Assembly (NCBI RefSeq): GCF_000485595.1
Contig: NW_014577147.1
Span: forward strand, 649,721-683,795
Direction of reading: 5' to 3'
Length of the DNA: 34,075 nucleotides
Source of the DNA: Priapulus caudatus
Lineage: Eukaryota > Priapulida > Priapulimorpha > Priapulimorphida > Priapulidae
Shown: positions 22,501-31,500 of the stretch, piece after piece
How positions within the stretch are numbered: the stretch's first letter is position 1
Layout of the letters: the number at the start of each line of letters is the position of its first letter
The notes under the pieces: model-generated
Database searches by the model: none
What the model was told of the DNA's origin: nothing
Seen by the model: only the letters and a program-made list of their open reading frames with translations
Translations under genes and position numbers: made by a program

Positions 22501-25500
22501 TGGGCAACAAATATCAAACATTTTGATATTCCAGCGACGAGTTTCTGGCGTCAAAATCGGTGACGCCGTGCAGCGCACACGTGGCGATTTCTCGGCGCCG
22601 GTAATGTCGATAAAAATCGCCACGTGTGCGCCGGGCTTAAGCGTAGCCGATGTTGATCATAAATGTGATGCAGTGCTCGAAATAAGAAAAAAAATGTGGT
22701 TGTCCTGCGGACAACCCCGGCATCAAATCGGGTTGTCCGCAACAATTTCTGGTTGTCCCAAAAAAAATCCCCAAATCTCCTATTTTCAATCACATAATAA
22801 TATGGAGATGCGAGGAAAAACCGTCAAAACAGTGGCGACAGAGTTTTAACAAGGGGGCGCCAAAAACAGCGAAGCTGCACAAAATATTGGATGACTTACA
22901 TATTTCACTGGCTCCTCGCCATCCTGGCTCCACGCCCTTACACGGCTCCCTACCTCTGCAGCTCTGGCAATCTTTGTTTGCTGGACGACCATTGCGAAAA
23001 CGGCGGGCATTTTTGTTATGTAGTTTCTCTGGCCCAGTCAAATATGATATTTTGATTCACCTGCGTCTACTTCCAAGGAGGGGGTGAACAAAGCTGGCGG
23101 AATGCGGGGTAGGGCAGGGGTCTCCCCAGAAATATTTTGGAAACTTGGCTGTGCTCTCTGTTCCAATCGAGTTCACCTCTCATAAATCATAACAACACTG
23201 AACATATGATATTATACATGTTGGAAATAGCAGCTGGTCCCATAATTTTTATATTATCACGATTTAATTCACAACGATTAAGATTCTTGATGAGCATACT
23301 AGAAAACACTCGATTTGAAGTATGAAATGAACATTATTGTGGCCGAGCTAGCCTATACGTTAGGTTGCAGGGATATTGTCATTCAGATGCAAAATATTGA
23401 AAGCAAGAGGTTATACATCCATAGATTTAATTGGTACCAGCGTATATAAGATAGCCGAGTCGGTTAGGTTAGGTGTTAGGGTTAGAGATAGGGTTCTCTG
23501 GTTGTCCACCTGGACAGTGTCCTCAGAACATGGTTTAGGTGTCCGGCGCAAATTCCTGGTGCGTCGACAACCGGACAACGCTTATTTCAGCACTGTGATG
23601 TGTATACATTGTATCAAGCGAACCAGACAATGCGTCTAGACAATATGTCTGCAGTGTACTTGTCTGTGCATATCTGTGAATCTGTTTTCATGTTTTTATA
23701 TAATAATTACATTACATATTAATAATTTTCAAATGCTATTATTGCATATTTCAAGATTTTGGATACCAACATTGTTGAAATTACTATCAAAAAAATGGGG
23801 TATCAGATCTTTGGGGGATACTAGATTTCAATACCTGGTATCCTGAATGGATACCATAATAAAAATCTAATTTCGACCCCTGTAGGGCACCGAATTTTAT
23901 GCAGTATAACATGTATGCTATACATATACTAGGACAGGTTCTTTTAGTAAGATGTGAACCCCAAAGAAACTGGCCCTTTAAAATTATTATCTCTCAAATA
24001 AGTTGAAACATAAAAGCACATAGACAAATTAGGTCTCACCTATTTGCAGAGATTACTGATTACTCCAGTATAAAAAAAATACCGCAAGTTTGTTCTGTTA
24101 TCGTTTATAAAATAATAAATAACACGGTCACTTTCTTCAATGCAAGTTTAATACCATTAACAAAGGTAATTAAATCCCATTTTACTTAATGAAAGGTAAA
24201 GTAGAAATCTGGTTAGAATGAATATTGGAGTTTAATTGTCATTAATGTTTCACCAGTTGCTTATAAGTTTCACATTGCTAATCATTGTTTTCTTCTACAG
24301 GCCAGAAAACACACACAAGGGAGTTGTTGCAGGTTACCAGGCTGACCTGAACATGGTGTACTGGAGCAATGAAAGTGAGTTGCAGTGTATGCATAAATAG
24401 CTAGGTTACTGTAATTTACAATATCATGAACACACCATGGATGCAGTAAAAACCTTAGAGGTCATTTAAACGTTTGAATTAAAAAAAGTTACCCTGTAAT
24501 ATATTTTTGTGTTTTTGTTCTTGTTCATATATGTATTTGTTTTCTCCCTTACAGTTGCAACAGTTGATATGAAAGATGTGGTAACGAAGTGTACAGTTGT
24601 TAATGCAGAAAATCTCACAGAACCATTGGCGAAGTACAGTAGGAACAGAGCAGACAGGTTCTACTTTCGAGAGGTCAGCTTTTAGCTTATTTGTTTTTAC
24701 TTGTTTACCTGTGTAATTTCAACATTATCACTGATTTATTTGTATTGTTCAAAGGCTTGTAACGGTTAATCCATATATATAAGAAATGATTGCAATATTT
24801 CACTATAACTATTATTTTTGAGATTACATATTATGCCACATACTGATTCTCACAGTTCAATAGTAATTGCAAATTGAAATATTAGTAATTTAGTTCAAAT
24901 AATTACTGTGTATGTGATGTGATATTCACACACAAAAACATAAGCAATAGTGCAGGTCATAAATAATTGCCAACAACTGCATGTATTGGCAATTTTTTCA
25001 AATTGTGTTTAATTGTGTCATTTATTTTAGTTATGTCTCAAGTGATTTAAGCAATAATATTTATTGCTCAATTCTGAAATCTGAAATCTTAATTCTGTTT
25101 GAAATTAATAGTGAAGGCTAAAAGTATTTCCTGTAAGGACATTTTAAGATCGTAGCTAGACATATATACATAAAGATACTCTGCGATTCCCATACATGTA
25201 CAAATATTTGTTTCTGTAGGCATACAACCATGACACGAAAGAGTTTGAGGAGCCACCGTCTGAAGCATGGCTAATGGGTGCTAAAGGAAAGGTATCGGTG
25301 TTCTTTGTTGTCTTGAACTCTTCACACAGCTGCAAATTACATTCAAATCAGAGACTATTTGTGGTCGTATATTGACATCTGCCGAGATAAACAATAATAT
25401 TACTAATCTGAAATGTTGGCACTAGAAAAGTAACTGTTGTTTTGTGGAAATATTGCATGCTTTAAAAGGAGTTTTGTGAGCTGAGGAAACCGATGTTACG

Positions 25501-28500
25501 TGATCGCTCAAAACTCTGTGTAAAACCAAAAGTAAACTATAAGGCTGTATTTGCTGTGAAAGTGAATACTGTATTTGGAAATTTTGCCAGATCTGCTGCT
25601 ATATCATGTATTTCTTCAAACCTCTGTGCTTATCATAGTTGGCATAATATTTAACATTAATATTCAACATTGCTTATTATTTCATGGTACGCAATATGCT
25701 CTGCACCAATTTGAGTGTGGGATTTTTCAAGGCTATTTAACAAATTCTGTATTAATGTGTATTACTGATACTAATCTCCTTAATTCTGAAATAGGGTAGT
25801 AAAGGAAAAGGTAAGGGAAAGGGAAAAGGAAAGTCGTCTGCTCCCCCGGTGGAGGAAGAGAAGTCCGAAGAGGAAAAAGAGAGAGAACTGGGCTTCCGAA
25901 AACTAAGGTGTCTGGATGTTTTTGCTGGCTGTGGAGGTAAGTTTGCCACTCTCATGCATATGCACTTGCATAGCTATGTCATTGATTTGTTCGTAACTGG
26001 TGCAGTGGTGTGTTATGTGGGTTACAGTGAAACATGAGTAAATATGTTCAAACATACTAATCCATGTGTGTTATGACTATATGAGGAATTATGAGTAAAC
26101 AATATTTAATTGAATCTTATTCCATTCATGGATTCGTTATTCCATTATACAGTTAAACCTCGATTGTCCGAACGAGACGGGGGGGAGTATTTTGTTCGGA
26201 CAACTGATTGTTGGGATAACTGATGGTCTAGTTGCTTATTAAATATTCACGGGACCTTGAGATCTTGTTCGGATAATCCGAAATTCGGATAATTGATGTT
26301 TGGATAACCGAGGTTTGACTGTACATGAAATATCTTATTATTATACATCAACGAGTTATATCATTGATTTGAAAAAATATTTTTATCTGTAAAGGTTCAT
26401 CTGAAATTATTAAGTGGTTATTCAAAAAATAGTGATGATAATGATGATGATTAGTAGTAGTGTTGGTGGTTGTTGATGTGGCAGCGGAAGTAGTGCGGCA
26501 GCAGCAAGAACACTTCAGTTAAAAAAGAGCATTATATGCCAGATATTCCAGTAACTATGCCTTTTCAGATTTTTCCAAAGGTGCCTGTCACTAGATGACA
26601 GAAATTCATGCCATGATATAGCATGTTTCTAGTCACTGTTTCTGTGTACTAAATTTTGGTACATTCAGAATATGGTTCCAATGTTTATGCGAATAGGTCA
26701 ACGGTGTTCGTGCGACAGGATGAATGACATTTGTGGAATCAGTGATTAAATGTATATTTGACTCGGCATGTCATCATCTAGTGCCAAATTTCAAAAAGTT
26801 GCATCGTTGCTGGAACAGCTGTTCATGTTAAAAGCAGTAGTGACAGCAGCAGCAGCAGCATGAGTATTATGTGCAGTAGGTCTCACAAAGATATTAAAAT
26901 ACCTACCCACCTCCATTACAACAGAAATTTTTCACACGTACAGGTCTGTCTGAGGGCTTTCATCAGGCAGGCATTGCTGAGAGCAGGTGGGCAATAGAAG
27001 TGTTTGAGCCAGCAGCACAGGCATTTAGAATAAACAATCCAGGCTGCACTGTGTTCACTGGTGACTGCAATCTCCTGTTAAAGCTGGCCATGGAGGTAAG
27101 CACTCTTGGAGAAGCACCTTGCTTCTCTTGGGTTTTATGTCAACCAAATTTAGGTCCGACTATTACACCTGTTCACAATCTTAAATTCATCCTTTGAAAG
27201 CAAATCTTTACCTTATTTATACTACAATCGGGCCTTGCATTTTTTATGCAAGGCTATATGATTCCGTTTTTTAACCAAAACCAATAGCAAATTTGGTTCA
27301 CAAATGGGTTAATTTTTCACTAAATACAAATAACTGGGTACCAAACCTGACAAATGTCCAGATTAAACCCTGTTCTTGGTTGAAGATTAATTGTGTTTTT
27401 TAACAGTTATTAGTCAATTCATTGCCATTATATTCCTAACTTTGAAAAGGAAGGTGACTGTTACTCTCATGTTAGTATGAATCCCAAAGTTCAGTCAATA
27501 ATTTTTGTCTAGATTGTGTGAAATTGTTTGGTGCTCTACGTGGCTGTATGCATGTGATTGGCTACTTAGGGTGAGAAGACCAATGGCATTGGGCAGAGAC
27601 TGCCACAGAAGGGAGACGTAGAACTGCTGTGTGGAGGTCCCCCCTGTCAGGGTTTCAGCGGCATGAACAGGTTTAACTCGAGGGAATACTCCATGTTCAA
27701 GGTAAAACGTACAAGGATTAGTATAGACTCGTTAACAATTAATGGTAGTAATTATGGTGGCATAATTTTCAGTCACAGTATCAGAATTTACTGAAATGTA
27801 CAGTTTACTGTCGGTTAGTGGCCATCTTTACAGAATGGCCACCTGTTCATAGATCCATAAAAAGCTCCCATGCTTAAGAATATTTGTGTTATACTGTTAT
27901 AATATTGTTGAGAAGAGGAGTAAACCTACTCAACCTGGCCAAGTACCTCTGTGGCGGCCAAATCGCCCGGAGTCTTCCGTGAGCTCGTGCAATAAACGAA
28001 ATAGACACAGGAATTACTGGATACAGTCTCTTTATTGTGTATTTGCCATCAATTAAGACCCAATACAGCTCAAAATTTCAGTCAAACGTCCATCAATTCT
28101 ATCTAGTATCCGTAAATCTGCAAACGTGTACAAAAAACGTAATAAACAAACTGACAAGTAATAGAAAATAATCCTTTGACTTACTCCTTTACATAGACCT
28201 CACTGAAAGTTCGCAAACTCAGCCAAACGACTAGCCTGATATCAATATGGTGTTTCACCATTACGTGTACAAACAACAACAAATGACAATAAACTAATAT
28301 TTCATCCAGAAATATCACCCACAAACACAGGGATTGTGTAGAGATATTGCTAGGCTAAGCAACAACTCACAAGTTCACTGATCAATATCTAAAGGCCAAA
28401 AACTGGCTAAAATGCCCCTTCTACAGTGTGGGTTTCAGTAATAGTGGACTATGCGCTACTGCCACCTACTAATGCCTGCATGAACTAATCAAACTATCAA

Positions 28501-31500
28501 AGTTTCTGGCCAAACTTTGCACAGTTTTCAAACGTCTCTCACAGAAAAAGTATACAGTTTTAAACAGTACAAATTACATCAGTATGGTCTCTAGACATTA
28601 CTATTTCTCTACATCAACTAAATTACCTCTTATGTCATCCACGTTCTAAAACACCAGCGTTCAAAGCGGTCATCTGGAACGAAACTGTACCTCACATGCT
28701 CACAATGGCAAAAGCACGGATTCTCAGAAATAGGGTTCCACTGCGCACAATGAAATTCGGAATCGAGAGTAGCCCGAAAGGAGATTTAGGAATTGGCATC
28801 CACAACCTCTTAACTTTTAAGCGGGCTCCAACTCTACATAGCGGTTACTTCTCAAGTTTTTGTCTCAGGCTATCAGCATTCGCATATATGCTGTGCAGTC
28901 CGGCTGAAGAAAGTTATGATGACGACGACTTATTAATGACGATAATAGTATTGACACTGATGGTGATTAATTTACTGATGGTTAACCTGGTTTGGAATAG
29001 AAATCTGTAATTTTGTCATTCTGGGAATGACGTTTTTATTTATTATCTCTGTATGTGTGCTCTAGATAGCAGAAACAGAACTCTGTTGATATAGTCCAAG
29101 AGTGTAGAGAATCATCCCCTTCTTTCTCTTCTACCTTCTCCTGTCATTCATCATAGTTCTTCCCTCCATCGTTTTCCTCTAAACTTTCACCCTTATCAAC
29201 TTTCTCTCTCTTCTCAACCTCTCTTTCTCTCTATAACCCTTCTTCGCCCATTCCACCTCCATCTTCTTCTCCTTTTCTATTCGACTTTTCCCTACCAATT
29301 CATCCTTAGCTCCACTTATACTATACCCAGTATACCCATAATCGCTTTTCTTATACACATTCACAATTCGCAGATATAGCTAAAAATGCACGGCACAGTT
29401 TACAAAATTTCCACAATGAAATCAGAGCCTCTCACAATATATTTTAAACAAAGACTGGTTGTGTGCGCAGTGCCGGTTGATAGTGTGAAATTTGGTCACA
29501 GTGAATCTATTCGTTAGAAGATGTGAGTAGTAATCTGTAGGAATTATGTGAGGACCTTTCATTTCTTGCTTTTCGAGTTTTTATACTTTTATATCTATAG
29601 ATTTAGAAGTTTGGGAGGACAAGGTCTAAGTAGTTAATTATGTCAATTCATTGAAAATGTTGCTTTTGCTGTTTTTCTTTGCAGAATTCACTCATCGCAT
29701 CCTACCTAAGCTACTGTGACTACTATCGTCCGAAATTCTTCCTCTTGGAGAATGTCAGGAACTTTGTATCATTTAAGCGCAACATGGTACTGAAGCTGGC
29801 TCTACGTTGCCTTGTGCGCATGGGCTACCAGTGTACATTCGCAGTGCTGCAGGCGGGCCAGTACGGAGTGCCACAGACACGCCGCAGGTATCATTATCGC
29901 AACCACCGACATATTTACTAGCCAACTGTATGTGAAGCCGTGTGCTACTTTGTAAAATTCAAAAATTGCATGCAGTACAGTGTTCTCATTAGGAACCGGC
30001 CACCGGCCGAATTGACCGTCTACTCTGTAATTGGCCAGTTACAATTGGCTCAAGCAAGTATGATATTAAAAAAATAAAAAAACAAAATTTTTTTATTTGC
30101 ATTTAGTTTGTTCTAATTATTCTCCAAAGTGAAAGTGTTTTATGAGCTACTACTAATAAATCAGTTGAGTATATTTGTATGCATGTTATGTGCACAAGAA
30201 GCATTGTTTTGTTTTTGAGTAACGCTATTCACGTATTTAATTGTTTAACTCTTATAATTACTAAATCGTCATAATTTGGAAACTTTTGGTGAACTCTGAA
30301 TGTACCAGGAGAAACCAAATTGGAAAAAAGGACCATACTGTAATCCAAATGTGTCTGTTTACTGCAGCTCAGAATACACCAGATTGCATCTCAGAGCATC
30401 TAGGTTTAAAAAAAAAAAAATTCCCGAACACCCCGCCCGCACTCTTCCACGGCCTGTTGCAAAAGCATTTCGGCCTGTTGCTATAAAAGATAATGAAAAC
30501 CCTGACAGTAGTATTATGTTAATGCGTTTGCACATGGTGATGTTAGCTTGGTGATTTTCAAAAGAAATCAAATATGTTTAATCGCTGATAGTGATTAATG
30601 ATTCATTGGGTTACTTGCATGCTATATTGCAGAGCAATCATACTAGCTGCTGCACCAGGAGAAAAACTACCTTTCTACCCAGAACCCTTGCATGTGTTCT
30701 CTCCCAGAGCTTGTCAATTGTCTGTCATGGTTGATGATAAAAAGGTAAGTAAGGGAGACTGGTTATAGACATGTGTACAATATTTACTGGCTCATAAGGT
30801 GCATTAGATGCACCCAGAATAGTGGCACCTCCCTCCTTCATACTTACTCTAATACCATAAAATAATAGTCTATACCTATTGAATATTCTCGTGTATAAAA
30901 TGTCTCTCTTGAATATCTCAACATAGAGAGCAATACCTGCACTGTCTGAATTGATTCTGTACCAACAAAACTGTTCTTTGGCATAGTGATACACTTGAGC
31001 ATTCCCAATGACGTCAGGCGTTGACGTCATTCAGCAGGGATACGCATCTCAGAATTTCTCAAGAGATTAATAGATTAGCCAAAGTTGAGCACCAACCACT
31101 AGGTCTGAATTCCGCCTTGGCTGCGGGTTCCACATAAATAGATGTCGTGTGACATAAATACAGTAACGTAAAATGTTTTGTGATAAGAAAGTTACTTAAT
31201 ATAATGATCTGTAATGTTCCATGTCTTTTGCATCGAATACAGCATAATGTCAAGATGTCACCCTCTTCAAAGGCCAATGACACTGAAAACAATCTGTTTA
31301 ATTTAGTAGCATATTTAGTATCTGCAATTTACCTTCACCCCCCTCCCATTTCCATCAATTCATGTCGAAGGCTTTGCTGTTGTGTGTGTGTGGGGGGGGG
31401 AGGGGGGTTAATTTTTTGATTGTAATTAAGGCACTATTACAGCTTGCAATTGCTGCATCTGGCATCAAAGGCTAATGATGTCATATTCTTTTACTTAAAT

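Larger units (their letters stand above)
20113..23882. mobile_element. outer hAT-like element of intron 21, filled by later insertions
   Basis: Left end CAGGGGTCGAAATTAG is exactly complementary to the right end CTAATTTCGACCCCTG. Subterminal GGTATCC/GGATACC words recur on both sides. TAGGGCA stands at 20100-20106 and 23883-23889; on the left six extra bases (GGCAGG) intervene, best explained by CAGG slippage. Removing the nested elements leaves only a few hundred base pairs, so it was a short non-autonomous element. Confidence 0.82.

Noticed and set aside
28696-29010. 104-residue + strand frame in intron 27
   Set aside because: No recognisable domain; lies in an intron next to a possible insertion.
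29179-29364. Lys/Glu-rich minus-strand frame
   Set aside because: Comes from a pyrimidine-rich stretch; low complexity only.
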